Assembly (NCBI RefSeq): GCF_000173415.1
Contig: NZ_ABXW01000060.1
Coordinates: 1 to 64,000 of the forward strand
Direction: 5' to 3'
Length of the DNA stretch: 64,000 bases
Origin: Providencia alcalifaciens DSM 30120
GTDB taxonomy: Bacteria > Pseudomonadota > Gammaproteobacteria > Enterobacterales > Enterobacteriaceae
Notes under the pieces: generated by a model
Seen by the model: the letters and a program-made list of their open reading frames with translations, nothing else
What the model was told of the DNA's origin: nothing
Database searches by the model: none
Translations under genes and position numbers: made by a program
Part shown: positions 29,998-39,122 of the stretch, piece after piece
Layout of the letters: every line of letters begins with the position of its first letter
Numbering within the stretch: position 1 is the stretch's first letter

Positions 29998-30042
29998 AAA
30001 AATAGCCCCGCTGAACGCAACTTCGCGGGGCTATTTTTTTGC
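29998..30042. terminator. Bidirectional terminator between yjdM and ybiT
   Basis: AAAATAGCCCCGC and GCGGGGCTATTTTTTT. T-runs occur on both sides, serving the convergent genes. Confidence 0.85.
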
Positions 30043-30053
30043 CTAAAACGTCA

Positions 30054-31652
30054 TTAGATTACAACGCCTTGGCTCTTCAGGTATTCGTCATACGTTCCTT
30101 TAAAATCAACCACTTTATCTTCTTTAATTTCTAAGATTCTGGTCGCTAATGAACTGACAAATTCACGGTCATGGGAAACAAAGATCAGTGTGCCTTGATA
30201 CATTTCTAACGCTAAGTTCAGCGATTCAATGGATTCCATATCTAAGTGGTTAGTTGGCTCATCCATAACCAAAATATTTGGCTGTTGCATCATCAGCTTA
30301 CCAAATAACATACGTCCTTGTTCACCACCGGATAATACAGATACTTTTTTCTTAATGTCATCTTGAGAGAACAACAAACGACCTAAAATACTGCGGACAG
30401 CTTGCTCATCATCCCCTTCATTTTTCCACTGACTCATCCAGTCAAAAACATTCAGGTCAGTATCGAAATCTTCAGCATGGTCCTGCGCATAGTAACCAAT
30501 ATTGTGGTTTTCAGACCATTTTACCGTTCCGCTTGTCGCCGGTTGTTCACCTACCAGCGTTTTTAAGAATGTTGTTTTACCGATACCGTTAGCACCGATA
30601 ACCGCCATCTTTTCACCCACTTCCAATAACAAGTTCACATTTTTAAATAATGGACCTTGGTCATAACCATTGGTTACCGCTTCTAATTCCAACGCGTTAC
30701 GGAACAGCTTTTTCTCTTGCTCAAAGCGAATGAATGGGTTTTGGCGGCTAGAAGCTTTAACTTCATCTAATTGAATTTTATCAATTTGACGAGCGCGAGA
30801 AGTCGCTTGTTTGGATTTTGATGCGTTAGCACTGAAGCGGCTAACGAAAGATTGTAACTCCGCAATTTGCGCTTTTTTCTTCGCATTATCGGATAAAAGG
30901 CGCTCTCTCGCTTGAGTTGCCGCAATCATATACTCATCATAGTTACCCGGGAATAAACGCAGCTCACCGTAATCTAAGTCCGCCATATGCGTACAAACGG
31001 TGTTTAAAAAGTGTCTATCATGGGAAATGATGACCATGGTGCAGTTACGATCATTCAAGACTTGTTCTAACCAACGGATTGTGTCGATATCCAAGTTGTT
31101 GGTTGGTTCATCGAGTAACAAAATATCAGGATCCGCAAACAGCGCCTGAGCCAGCAGCACACGTAACTTCCAACCCGGAGCAACTTCGCTCATCGGACCA
31201 TAATGTTGCTCAACCGGAATACCAACACCTAGTAACAGCTCACCAGCACGGGCTTCCGCGCTATAGCCATCCATTTCACCATAAGCCACTTCCAGATCAG
31301 CAACGCGATAGCCATCTTCTTCGCTCATTTCTGGCATTGCATAAATTCTGTCGCGCTCTTGTTTGACATCCCAAAGCTCAGCATGTCCCATGATAACGGT
31401 GTCTAGCACAGTAAATTCTTCAAACGCAAACTGATCTTGGCGTAATTTACCCAGACGTTCGTTTGGATCTGTTGTACTGACATTCCCTGCGGTTGGTGTT
31501 AAGTCACCGCCGAGGATCTTCATAAATGTAGATTTGCCCGCGCCATTTGCGCCGATCAGACCGTAACGATTGCCTGTACCGAATTTTACTGAAATGTTTT
31601 CAAACAGCGGCTTACTGCCAAACTGCATAGTGATATTATTGGTTGTTAACAC
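30054..31652 (-). CDS. ybiT: ABC-F family ATPase YbiT
   Basis: Soluble ABC-F protein with two ATPase domains and no membrane part; relatives act on the ribosome. 532 residues (E. coli 530) with very high similarity throughout. Walker A sequences GANGAGKST near residue 36 and GANGIGKTT near 355 are seen. The [15 protein letters not shown] and [14 protein letters not shown] Walker B plus H-loop regions are intact. The first signature is degenerate ([17 protein letters not shown]), as in E. coli, while the second reads LSGGEQGRM. The linker is rich in Lys/Arg/Gln ([15 protein letters not shown]). Translation starts at a GTG (31652) with AAGG upstream. Confidence 0.95.
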   Translation of the reverse strand: MLTTNNITMQFGSKPLFENISVKFGTGNRYGLIGANGAGKSTFMKILGGDLTPTAGNVSTTDPNERLGKLRQDQFAFEEFTVLDTVIMGHAELWDVKQERDRIYAMPEMSEEDGYRVADLEVAYGEMDGYSAEARAGELLLGVGIPVEQHYGPMSEVAPGWKLRVLLAQALFADPDILLLDEPTNNLDIDTIRWLEQVLNDRNCTMVIISHDRHFLNTVCTHMADLDYGELRLFPGNYDEYMIAATQARERLLSDNAKKKAQIAELQSFVSRFSANASKSKQATSRARQIDKIQLDEVKASSRQNPFIRFEQEKKLFRNALELEAVTNGYDQGPLFKNVNLLLEVGEKMAVIGANGIGKTTFLKTLVGEQPATSGTVKWSENHNIGYYAQDHAEDFDTDLNVFDWMSQWKNEGDDEQAVRSILGRLLFSQDDIKKKVSVLSGGEQGRMLFGKLMMQQPNILVMDEPTNHLDMESIESLNLALEMYQGTLIFVSHDREFVSSLATRILEIKEDKVVDFKGTYDEYLKSQGVVI

Positions 31653-31914
31653 TGCGATGCCTTAAATTGATCTTTGTAGAGTCGTCCCCGAGACTGGCTT
31701 ATTTGCCCTGTTCCCGCCGACTTGAAGTCTGATTAGAATAAATAGCCGCGCATTATGCCATAATCCAGCGTTTAGATCTTGTGCTGATTTTCGCGCTACG
31801 TTTTCTGACATGAATAAGGTCAACCACGATACCGATTTAGATATCGTATCCGTTAATCACAATCTAAAAATGAAAATAGCGAAAAAGCTCCCCATAAAAG
31901 CAGAGCCTAAAAAA
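31653..31914. other. Intergenic region between GNAT gene and ybiT
   Basis: 262 bases, upstream of ybiT. It contains a dyad ACGATA...TATCGT near 31829-31850 and, at its end, the weak terminator of the GNAT gene. No open frame of interest. Confidence 0.4.
31880..31911 (-). terminator. Weak terminator of the LOG/GNAT unit
   Basis: On the minus strand GGCTC and GGAGC frame a loop and are followed by five Ts. The stem is short. Confidence 0.45.
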
Positions 31915-32373
31915 TTACAACGAGATCCCCATTGTGCGAGATACCTCAGTTAATCCTTCACGTTCATAAAACTTAATAGCTTGATGGTTGTGCGCTAATA
32001 CAGAAAGCTCTAAATGACTAAATTTTTGCTTTTTTGCCCACTCTTTCATTCCATCCAAGAGCTGTTTCCCTGCCCTTTCGCCACGAAAATCTGGGGAGAC
32101 AATTAAATCAAAAATATAGCCAAAATCCCTCGGTACAATACAGCTATAAGGATCTGAGGTCTGTTTTTGAGCAATACAAAAGCCTTTAATTTCACCTTCA
32201 TGATCAACCACTAAAAGATGAAACTTAGTGTCATTAATTGCATTCTCAACAAACTCGTTCGATTGTTCCGAGTCTTGTAAGCGCTCACTATCAAGCTTAG
32301 CCATCTCCGCAAATAAAATTTGATAGAGAGAAAGAATGGCTGATAAATCCTCTTTTTTTGCGGTTCTGATCAT
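31915..32373 (-). CDS. GNAT family N-acetyltransferase
   Basis: Single-domain acetyltransferase of 152 residues that would move an acetyl group from acetyl-CoA to an amine; substrate unknown. The N-terminus MIRTAKKEDLSAILSLY is typical. Motif A for CoA binding reads IFDLIVSPDFRGERAGKQLLDGMKEWAKKQ, with the R-x-x-G-x-G/A variant RGERAG. The C-terminal motif B has AIKFYEREGLTEVSRTM. It begins 13 bases after the LOG-family gene ends, so the two are likely cotranscribed. It may be a peptide- or amino-sugar-acting enzyme, but this cannot be decided from sequence. Confidence 0.85.
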   Translation of the reverse strand: MIRTAKKEDLSAILSLYQILFAEMAKLDSERLQDSEQSNEFVENAINDTKFHLLVVDHEGEIKGFCIAQKQTSDPYSCIVPRDFGYIFDLIVSPDFRGERAGKQLLDGMKEWAKKQKFSHLELSVLAHNHQAIKFYEREGLTEVSRTMGISL

Positions 32374-32386
32374 TGCATCACCCTTT

Positions 32387-32962
32387 TCAATCGTAGGTTT
32401 TTACTGGCGGTGCAATGTATGTCTCAAATTGATCTAATAAATCTGCTGGGGAAGATTCCACAATCGCCATATGACGATATTTCTCATGCAGAAAACCTTC
32501 ATCCGCCATTTTGTTGGTCATATCAATCAATGGCTGCCAGTAATGATTAATATTGAACAATCCACAAGGCTTAGTGTGTAAACCAATTTGGCTCCATGTG
32601 AATACTTCACTGTATTCTTCTAATGTACCGTATCCACCAGGCATGGCGACAAATCCATCCGCAAGCTCAATCATTTTACTTTTACGTTGATGCATAGTGT
32701 CTACTTTGTACAATTCAGTCAGATTTTTATGGGATATTTCACGTTCTTCAAGGAGAGATGGAATTACACCTATCGCTTTCCCACCTAAAGATAATACTGT
32801 ATCTGCAATGGTACCCATCAGCCCAACACTCGCCCCGCCATAAACTAAAGCGATATCACGTTTAACCAGCTCTTTGGCAAATTCAATGGCCTGTTTTTGA
32901 TAAATGTCGTTATTGCCCATGCTAGAGCCACAATAAACCGCCACACTTTTAATTTTTTTCAT
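32387..32962 (-). CDS. LOG family nucleotide phosphoribohydrolase
   Basis: Member of the LOG family, enzymes that cleave nucleoside 5'-monophosphates (AMP or cytokinin ribotides) to base and ribose 5-phosphate. They were formerly mislabelled lysine decarboxylases. 191 residues. The family motif PGGYGTLEEYSEVFTW is clear near residue 108, with the partner Arg-Lys segment MHQRKSKMIE before it and the N-terminal VAVYCGSSMG nucleotide loop. LVYGGASVGLMG follows near residue 40. Upstream of a GNAT gene in a two-gene unit. Confidence 0.9.
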   Translation of the reverse strand: MKKIKSVAVYCGSSMGNNDIYQKQAIEFAKELVKRDIALVYGGASVGLMGTIADTVLSLGGKAIGVIPSLLEEREISHKNLTELYKVDTMHQRKSKMIELADGFVAMPGGYGTLEEYSEVFTWSQIGLHTKPCGLFNINHYWQPLIDMTNKMADEGFLHEKYRHMAIVESSPADLLDQFETYIAPPVKTYD

Positions 32963-33251
32963 GTTCTACCTTTCATACCTATTATCATTCTTGTCAGCGC
33001 GAAATTATACGGCACCCACAACGAAGCTCAACTCACAATATTTGATTATTTATAACTTAGTGACTCTCTAATATTAAATAATATGGTCAATACTCCATAT
33101 TTAACAAAGCAATATAATCTGCATGAATTCTGTGAGATAATTCACGTCAATTTGCTGGCTAAGTGTAAATATCCTAACAGGCCACCATTATTATTTAGAT
33201 TTACCCATTTTACCTGTCACGTTGCTATCGTTTTTTTGAGGTTTTTTATTC

Positions 33252-34139
33252 ATGTCAGCCGATACTAAAAAGAGTGCGTTTCCACTATTACCAATAGGCT
33301 TGCTATTACTGGCAATGACCTCAATTCAAAGTGGTGCCTCTTTAGCTAAAACATTATTCCCACTTATCGGCGCTCCCGGTGTTACGGGTCTACGCTTACT
33401 ATTAGCGACTATTATTTTATGTGTCATTTTTAAACCTTGGCGTTTAAATTTTAGAAAAAGCTCATTAGTTCCGCTACTTGCTTATGGCTTGTCTCTCGGT
33501 ACGATGAACTATTTATTTTACTTAGCTCTCGAGCGTATCCCTCTTGGTATTGCAGTGGCACTTGAATTCACAGGTCCACTCGCTGTGGCAATGTTTTCAT
33601 CTCGCCGCCCTATTGATTTTTTATGGATAGGGTTAGTGATCACCGGCTTACTCTTCTTATTACCTATTGGGGATAACATTAACTCCCTAGACCTTCTTGG
33701 TGTTGCTTATGCTTTAGGCGCGGGTGTTTGCTGGGCTATTTATATTATCTTTGGACAACGTGCTGGTGCAGGTTATGGTGCTGCAACAGTTGCTGTAGGC
33801 TCACTGATTTCAGCGCTAATTTTCTTTCCGATTGGGTTAATGCAAACGGGGGTTGAAGCCATGTTTGACCCAGCGATATTGCCTTTAGCCTTAGCAGTTG
33901 CCATACTATCCACGGCATTCCCATACACGTTAGAAATGATAGCGTTAACCAAATTACCCGCAAAAACATTTGGTACCTTAATGAGCCTCGAGCCTTGCAT
34001 GGGCGCATTTTTAGGAATTGTTTTCCTGCAAGAACATTTGACTATGACTCAATGGTTAGCGCTGCTGTGTATTGTTTGTGCCTCTATCGGATCAACCTCA
34101 ACGTCAGTGCCTAAATCCAAGATTGAAAAAGTCTCATAA
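33252..34139 (+). CDS. rhtA: Threonine/homoserine exporter RhtA
   Basis: Inner-membrane exporter of the EamA/DMT superfamily with ten spans; E. coli RhtA exports threonine and homoserine. 295 residues, the same length as E. coli. Conserved stretches include MTSIQSGASLAKTLFPLIGAPGVTGLRLLLATIIL, ERIPLGIAVALEFTGPLAVAMFSSRRPIDF, and ALGAGVCWAIYIIFGQRAGAGYGAATVAVGSLI. In the second half, the block STAFPYTLEMIALTKLPAKTFGTLMSLEPCMGA follows. Neighbour of dps, as in E. coli, with a terminator in between. Confidence 0.93.
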   Translation: MSADTKKSAFPLLPIGLLLLAMTSIQSGASLAKTLFPLIGAPGVTGLRLLLATIILCVIFKPWRLNFRKSSLVPLLAYGLSLGTMNYLFYLALERIPLGIAVALEFTGPLAVAMFSSRRPIDFLWIGLVITGLLFLLPIGDNINSLDLLGVAYALGAGVCWAIYIIFGQRAGAGYGAATVAVGSLISALIFFPIGLMQTGVEAMFDPAILPLALAVAILSTAFPYTLEMIALTKLPAKTFGTLMSLEPCMGAFLGIVFLQEHLTMTQWLALLCIVCASIGSTSTSVPKSKIEKVS

Positions 34140-34167
34140 ATATTGACGATTTTTACCATCCATCACC

Positions 34168-34200
34168 AAGGCTAATAATTTTATTTATTAGCCTTTTTAT
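34168..34200 (+). terminator. Terminator of rhtA
   Basis: AAGGCTAATAA and TTATTAGCCTTTTTATT, a good stem with T-run, 30 bases after the stop. Confidence 0.88.
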
Positions 34201-34348
34201 TATGTTATTTTTTAGCAGAGCCTTTATTTCATTAGCTTGTAAAGTAATATTCATCTATTTGAAAAATACCAACGATAGATTTGATTGGCAAAATCTAAAA
34301 TAAATACAATTCACTCATTTACCTATTAAAGTAATAGATAATGACTTT

Positions 34349-34378
34349 ATGACATTCTTAGCTTTACGCTCTATATTT
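34349..34378 (+). promoter_or_regulatory. Candidate dps promoter
   Basis: ATGACA (34349-34354), 17 bases, TATATT (34372-34377). The -10 reads CTATATTT, close to the form preferred by stationary-phase sigma S. A half-site like OxyR boxes, ATAG-N7-CTTT (34335-34349), overlaps the -35. In E. coli dps depends on both factors; here this is inferred. Confidence 0.5.
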
Positions 34379-34428
34379 ATAAACAGACAAGATAATTGAA
34401 TCAATTTATATTTAAGAGAGGAAATTCT

Positions 34429-34932
34429 ATGAATACTGCAAAATTATTTAAAACCTCTTCAACTGACCTTTTATATACCCGTAATGATATTGAAGATAGC
34501 GTTAAACTAGAAACTATCGGTATATTAAACATGATGGTGATTCATTTCACTGATCTTTCTTTAATCACCAAACAAGCACATTGGAATATGCGTGGACGCA
34601 ATTTTATTGCAATACACGAAATGTTGGATGGCTTTAGAGATAGCATCATTGGGCACTTGGATGAGTTTGCTGAACGAGCTGTTCAACTCGGTGGTGTGGC
34701 AACCGGAACATCACAGCAAGTAAATAAGTTCACATCCTTAGAAGCTTATCCTTTAGATATTCATTCAGTCCAAGATCATTTAAAAGCACTCGCTGAGCGT
34801 TATGCTGTTGTGGCAAATGATATTCGCAAAGCGATTGATGAAGTTGAAGATGAAAATACCGCAGATATGTTTACTGCCGCTTCCCGCGACCTAGATAAAT
34901 TCCTGTGGTTATTAGAAGCCAATATTGAGTAG
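34429..34932 (+). CDS. dps: DNA protection during starvation protein Dps
   Basis: Ferritin-like dodecamer that coats DNA and oxidises iron with peroxide in stationary phase and oxidative stress. 167 residues from the ATG at 34429, chosen for its AGAGAGG site and the E. coli-like start MNTAKL (an upstream frame extension is unlikely). The ferroxidase ligands known in E. coli are all at the same numbers: His51, His63, Asp67, Asp78 and Glu82. The lysine-rich N-terminus used for DNA binding is only modest here (Lys5, Lys8). Flanked by a candidate sigma S/OxyR type promoter and a strong hairpin. Confidence 0.97.
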   Translation: MNTAKLFKTSSTDLLYTRNDIEDSVKLETIGILNMMVIHFTDLSLITKQAHWNMRGRNFIAIHEMLDGFRDSIIGHLDEFAERAVQLGGVATGTSQQVNKFTSLEAYPLDIHSVQDHLKALAERYAVVANDIRKAIDEVEDENTADMFTAASRDLDKFLWLLEANIE

Positions 34933-34962
34933 TGTCGTAAAACAGAGTCAATATATTGACCA

Positions 34963-34992
34963 TGAGACCACTTCGGTGGTCTCAATTTATTT
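34963..34992. terminator. Terminator between dps and dinG
   Basis: TGAGACCAC, tetraloop TTCG, GTGGTCTCA, then ATTTATTTAT. The stable tetraloop hairpin serves dps; it touches the end of dinG on the other strand. Confidence 0.8.
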
Positions 34993-37111
34993 ATCGTGCT
35001 GCCTTATCTGATGTGGGCATATCGGGTTGCTCAATAGGGAAAACAGGTAACGAATTTAATAAACGTTTCCCGTAGTTTTTTGTTAATAAACGTTTATCGT
35101 AAATGATGATTTCACCATAACATTCATGGCTTCGAATCAACCGCCCCGCCTGCTGAATCAAATTGAATGAAGCACTTGGTAAACTTTGCACTTCAAATGG
35201 ATAGCGCTTTAACGATTTTAACCAATCCCCTTCAGTGATAATCACAGGATTCGTTACGGGTGGAAATGCGATTTTGTGAATATGCACTTGAGTTAAATAT
35301 TCACCTTTTAGATCTAACCCTTCTGCAAATGACTGTAAGCCTATCAAGGCACTTTTTTGTCCTTGCTTAATACGCTCACAATGGGTTTCAACTAAGCGAT
35401 AACGTGGTTGATCACCTTGAACTAATAACTGTAATCGCAGATCTTTCACATGCTCAAGAAACCCATCCATCGCACGTTGGCTACTAAATAAAATCAGCAC
35501 CCCATGGTGATTTCCTTCCGTAAATTGGTGACGAAAATAAGTCGCCATTTCTTTTAAATGTTCCGCTTCATGAGCCATCGTTGGCTCATACTCCATTTTA
35601 GGAATAACTAATTTACCCTGTTCTACATGATTAAAAGGTGAAGTCAGCGTGACAAACCGGTCATCACTCTTTTCAGATAGCCCTGTTAACTCCATAAAAC
35701 GTGAATAACTGTTCAAAGAGCGTAATGTTGCTGAAGTAATGACAATATGAGGAACATTTCGCCAGAGTAAATGTTGTAACTGCTCGCTCACTCGAATACC
35801 TGCGCAATGCATAAAAATACGTGACTGATTTTTTTCATATCGACGGCTAAGCCATTTGGATACAGGTGCGCCAGAACTTTGTTCAAGCGAGGCTAAGCGC
35901 CATAATTTAGCCATATTCTCAAAATAACCCATCGCTCGACTAGTGACTAAAATTGAACGATGCAGACGCACAATATCTTGTTTCGCAGTCTGCTCTGTCA
36001 GATCGCTTAAAATTGCTTCAGATAACCCACGCAGCGCGTCCGTGAGCTTAAATAGCTCTTGGCAGCATAACTGCATTGCTTCGGGTAATACTCCCATTGG
36101 GAAAAGGTATTCTGACTCTTTGGATGTCTCAGGAAGTAGTCCATTCGCCAACAATGAGAAATCTCGGAAACAATCCCGTAATTTTTCTGCATGCTGCTGT
36201 AGCTTATCCGGATTTGCCAACTTAGGCGGTTTCGCAGGACGAAACTGAGCCACGTATTGCCCGACATGGTGAATAAAATTATCCACTTGAGCGGTAAGCT
36301 GAACGAGTGTAATTTCCCCTTCGACTTCTAAAGCATCTCTAGCGACATCGGGAATATGGTGCCCTTCATCGAGAACTAGCAATAATTTTTTCGGATCGGG
36401 CAATACCGATTCGCTTTCCATCGCCGCCATAACTAAGGCATGGTTAGCCACAACAACATCGGCATCTTCAATTTCACGGCGAGCAATAAAAAATGGACAG
36501 CGTTGATAAAACTGACAATTTCGTCCAAGGCAATTCATTTTATCAGTACTGACTTTACGCCATAAACTATCGCTAAACGCCTTTTTATGATGATCTCGCA
36601 ACCCATCCCAAGCAAAACTATGAAAATCATTACGTAATTGCTGGCACTGAGCTCTTTCCTCACTATTCGCAATTTCTGTTTTGTCTTCCACTAACAGCAT
36701 TAGGTCAATTTGCTCCCCTTCCGCGGCACAAATCGCTTCTAAATTTCGCGGACAAACATAGCGAGCTCGCCCGAACGCACCCGTGAATTTTAAATCAGGA
36801 ATAATTTTACTCAGCAACGGTAAATCTTTACTGAAGATCTGGTCTTGTAGGGCTACGTTGGCAGTGCTAACCACCAAGGTTTTCCCCTCTTCACGCCCAA
36901 CAGCAATCCCCGGAATCAGGTACGATAATGTTTTACCAACGCCCGTTGGGGCTTCAATAATTAAATGGCGTCCTTCAGCATCTGACAAATTTTTCGCCAC
37001 TTCAGCAATCATTTGGCGCTGAGGTGCCCGAGAGACAAAGCCCTCGATTTGGTTAGATAACCCTTTATACCATTGAGTTATTTGTTCTTTGATTTTATTT
37101 GACAGAGACAT
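34991..37111 (-). CDS. dinG: ATP-dependent DNA helicase DinG
   Basis: XPD-like 5'-3' superfamily 2 helicase with an iron-sulfur cluster, acting on R-loops and replication-transcription conflicts. 706 residues from the ATG at 37111 (E. coli 716). Walker A is IEAPTGVGKTLSYL near residue 50. The cluster cysteines are in YVCPRN and in MNCLGRNCQFYQRCPFF. The DEGH box reads LVLDEGHHIPDVARDAL. Motif VI is QQAGRLIRSHECYGEI. Unlike the E. coli C-terminus, the tail after FPIEQPDMP is short and lacks the basic stretch. The start has no good ribosome site, and I find no canonical LexA box upstream, although E. coli dinG is an SOS gene. Confidence 0.95.
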   Translation of the reverse strand: MSLSNKIKEQITQWYKGLSNQIEGFVSRAPQRQMIAEVAKNLSDAEGRHLIIEAPTGVGKTLSYLIPGIAVGREEGKTLVVSTANVALQDQIFSKDLPLLSKIIPDLKFTGAFGRARYVCPRNLEAICAAEGEQIDLMLLVEDKTEIANSEERAQCQQLRNDFHSFAWDGLRDHHKKAFSDSLWRKVSTDKMNCLGRNCQFYQRCPFFIARREIEDADVVVANHALVMAAMESESVLPDPKKLLLVLDEGHHIPDVARDALEVEGEITLVQLTAQVDNFIHHVGQYVAQFRPAKPPKLANPDKLQQHAEKLRDCFRDFSLLANGLLPETSKESEYLFPMGVLPEAMQLCCQELFKLTDALRGLSEAILSDLTEQTAKQDIVRLHRSILVTSRAMGYFENMAKLWRLASLEQSSGAPVSKWLSRRYEKNQSRIFMHCAGIRVSEQLQHLLWRNVPHIVITSATLRSLNSYSRFMELTGLSEKSDDRFVTLTSPFNHVEQGKLVIPKMEYEPTMAHEAEHLKEMATYFRHQFTEGNHHGVLILFSSQRAMDGFLEHVKDLRLQLLVQGDQPRYRLVETHCERIKQGQKSALIGLQSFAEGLDLKGEYLTQVHIHKIAFPPVTNPVIITEGDWLKSLKRYPFEVQSLPSASFNLIQQAGRLIRSHECYGEIIIYDKRLLTKNYGKRLLNSLPVFPIEQPDMPTSDKAAR

Positions 37112-37184
37112 AGATACGCTGAAGACCAAGTAAAGAGGATAAGATAACCAATCACAGAAAAAGCAGAAAAGCTGCTAATTAATC

Positions 37185-37257
37185 TTTTGCGAAACGCTTC
37201 GCAAAACTACTGTATTAATTTCCATTATACACAAATTCTGGAAAGCCTTTCGCAAAA
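37185..37257. repeat. TTCGCAAAA motifs between dinG and a small gene
   Basis: A perfect inverted repeat of TTTTGCGAA and TTCGCAAAA with a 4-base loop (37185-37206) and a third copy TTCGCAAAA at 37249-37257 lie in the divergent control region. They look like operator half-sites for an unknown regulator. Confidence 0.5.
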
Positions 37258-37352
37258 CACCTATTCGAAGCAAGAAAATCTCCCTGAAAACTTGTTTGCT
37301 ATTGCCATCCAGTTATACTTTGGCTTCTTCATATCTAATCAGGCTAATAAAA

Positions 37353-37514
37353 ATGAAAAAAGTCGTCATCGCACTGTGCGCTTTATGCGCGTTGAGTTCT
37401 ATCGGAGGAATTGTGTTAGCAGGGATGAATATTTATACCCGCTCAACGACACCTTTAGAACAAAATCAGGCTCAATCGCCATCAGTATTACCTGCACCTA
37501 ATCAAATTCAGTAA
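37353..37514 (+). CDS. Small membrane-anchored or exported protein (53 aa)
   Basis: Unknown small protein. MKKVVIALCALCALSSIGGIVLAGMNIYTR is a membrane anchor or uncleaved signal, followed by a short polar tail rich in Gln, Pro and Ser. The ATG at 37353 has only a weak AGG ten bases upstream; longer in-frame versions read into a less protein-like region. It lies 33 bases before sseA on the same strand and may be cotranscribed. No family recognised. Confidence 0.5.
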   Translation: MKKVVIALCALCALSSIGGIVLAGMNIYTRSTTPLEQNQAQSPSVLPAPNQIQ

Positions 37515-37547
37515 TCAGCCATTAATAATCTAACGGGACGGTGAGTT

Positions 37548-38390
37548 ATGATGTACAACGATTATTTTGTCACGCCAGAGTGGTTAAATTCACATCTTTC
37601 AGATAGCAATCTGATTGTACTTGATGCATCAACCCCCCCGCCAACCGCCCCCTATGATTGTTATCAGAGTTATCTTGATGAGCACATTCCACATGCACAA
37701 TTTTTTAATCAAGATGAAATTGCAGATAAAAGTAGCGACTTACCGCATATGCTGCCTAGTGCAGCCACATTTAGCCAAGCCGTTGGGGCGATGGGTATTA
37801 ATAACCAGACCCAAGTCATTATTTATGCGCAAAATAACTTATTTTCATCGCCTCGTGCATGGTGGACTTTCCGCACATTAGGCTGTAAACACGTAAAAAT
37901 CCTAGCGGGTGGAATTAACGCGTGGAAAGCCGCAGGCTTTGCAACACAGTCAGGTAAAATTACACCACCAGCAACACAAACCTTTATTGCAGATAGGCAA
38001 AATGCCAATGCCCTGAACCAACAACAAATGTTGGAGATTGCAACTGATGGTAAGATTCAAATCGTTGATGCTCGCGCCGCTGCGCGTTTTCTTGCTCAAG
38101 CCCCTGAGCCGCGCCCAGGTTTAAGAATGGGCCATATCCCCGGCAGTAAAAACGTGCCTTGGGATTTATTAGTGGAGAATGGGGAATACAAATCACCAGA
38201 ACAATTAAAAGCGATTTTTGCCGAGCATGATGTCGATATTCACGCGCCAACAGTGACAACGTGTGGCTCGGGCATGACCGCCGCGGTTGTCTTAATGGCT
38301 TTAATGCTACTCGGTAACTCTTATGTTCGCCTCTATGATGGTTCTTGGGCGCAATGGGGTCAAGACAACGGTTTACCCATCGAACCTTAA
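37548..38390 (+). CDS. sseA: 3-mercaptopyruvate sulfurtransferase
   Basis: Transfers sulfur from 3-mercaptopyruvate to thiol acceptors; tandem rhodanese protein of the cytosol. 280 residues (E. coli 281). Domain 1 (about 5-125) carries DEHIPHAQFFNQDEI, LPHMLPSAATF and NLFSSPRAWWTFRTLG. Domain 2 has IVDARAAARFLAQAPEPRPGLRMGHIPGSKNVPW and the catalytic Cys239 in CGSGMTAA; the CGSG loop marks mercaptopyruvate rather than thiosulfate use. Two adjacent ATGs (37548 and 37551) are both possible starts behind GGTGAG. Confidence 0.94.
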   Translation: MMYNDYFVTPEWLNSHLSDSNLIVLDASTPPPTAPYDCYQSYLDEHIPHAQFFNQDEIADKSSDLPHMLPSAATFSQAVGAMGINNQTQVIIYAQNNLFSSPRAWWTFRTLGCKHVKILAGGINAWKAAGFATQSGKITPPATQTFIADRQNANALNQQQMLEIATDGKIQIVDARAAARFLAQAPEPRPGLRMGHIPGSKNVPWDLLVENGEYKSPEQLKAIFAEHDVDIHAPTVTTCGSGMTAAVVLMALMLLGNSYVRLYDGSWAQWGQDNGLPIEP

Positions 38391-38397
38391 TCTTACT

Positions 38398-38435
38398 CAT
38401 TCCCCCCATAGCTACTTTTTAAGTATGGGGGAATG
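38398..38435 (+). terminator. Stem-loop after sseA
   Basis: CATTCCCCCCATA pairs with TATGGGGGAATG, a stable stem with the T-run lying in the loop rather than after the stem. Confidence 0.65.
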
Positions 38436-38617
38436 TAATTATTCTCTTTGCGCTTATAGTGTAAATATAAAAAGCATTAAATAAATAACGTCATTTTTCT
38501 ATTACGTCATTTTAATGAAGATAATAATTAATAAGTGACTGATGGGAACGCTGAGTAATAAACCTAGAAACGCATTCTACTGTTTAAGGCACTGTAGCAG
38601 TATGAAAATTGAAAAAT
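38436..38617. other. Gene-free region with a direct repeat
   Basis: Together with its flanking hairpins this is a 320-base gap (38391-38710). It holds ACGTCATTTT twice, at 38488-38497 and 38504-38513, 16 bases apart. No open frame is convincing. Confidence 0.4.
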
Positions 38618-38663
38618 TAAAGCCACACATTATTTAGCGATACGTCATAATATGTGGCTTTAA
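38618..38663 (-). terminator. Terminator of the GlsB-like gene
   Basis: TAAAGCCACA and TGTGGCTTTA with further pairing of ATAAT inside. On the minus strand the stem runs into TAATTTTTC. Confidence 0.7.
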
Positions 38664-38710
38664 TAAATAATTTATAGTGCGGTAGCAGGTTTTTTTACTT
38701 TCTCAGAAAA

Positions 38711-38959
38711 CTACTTGATAAACATCCCTGCAAGGAATAGTACGACGATGGCACCAATAACGGCGACAATAAAGCTGCCAAAATTAAATCCATCTACCTT
38801 ACCTTTACCAAAGAATGTGCTGATATATCCCCCAACAACGGCCCCTACGATCCCCAGAACCGTGGTCATAATGAAACCCATTTGATAGGTTCCAGGCATC
38901 AGCCATTTAGCTAAAACACCCGCGATTAAACCAAAGATAATCCAAGCAATAACGCCCAT
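38711..38959 (-). CDS. GlsB/YeaQ/YmgE family membrane protein
   Basis: Small very hydrophobic protein (82 aa) of the so-called transglycosylase-associated family, often induced in general stress. Three spans are seen: WIIFGLIAGVLAKWL, FIMTTVLGIVGAVVGGYI, and FIVAVIGAIVVLFLAGMFI. The family's glycine-rich pattern GIVGAVVGGYIS-x-FFG is intact, followed by FNFGSFIVAVIGA. GGAGG precedes the ATG. Role in the cell is not well known. It stands alone with its own terminator. Confidence 0.88.
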   Translation of the reverse strand: MGVIAWIIFGLIAGVLAKWLMPGTYQMGFIMTTVLGIVGAVVGGYISTFFGKGKVDGFNFGSFIVAVIGAIVVLFLAGMFIK

Positions 38960-39122
38960 TTGAGGCCTCCAATATCCAGTTGCACTCTATCTCTGCAGCA
39001 TTCTATCTTTGTTGCATGTCATAAATGTTTTATTTCATACGGTGATAGCACTATGTGAAATAAATCATCACCATACCTGTTAATTAAAGACCTAATCTTA
39101 AATTTTAGCAAATCACATAATT

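Noticed and set aside
33083-33268. 61-codon open frame before rhtA
   Set aside because: Overlaps the rhtA start in another frame, has no ribosome site and codes for a sequence of non-protein-like composition; it is probably leader DNA.
34335-34378. Complete OxyR site upstream of dps
   Set aside because: One ATAG-type element is fair, but the second unit expected 22 bases on is not present in proper spacing, so only a partial site is mentioned with the promoter.
37201-37240. LexA box for dinG (CTGTATTAATTTCCATTATACA)
   Set aside because: CTGT is present, but the second half lies too far away; the CTG-N10-CAG pattern is not met.
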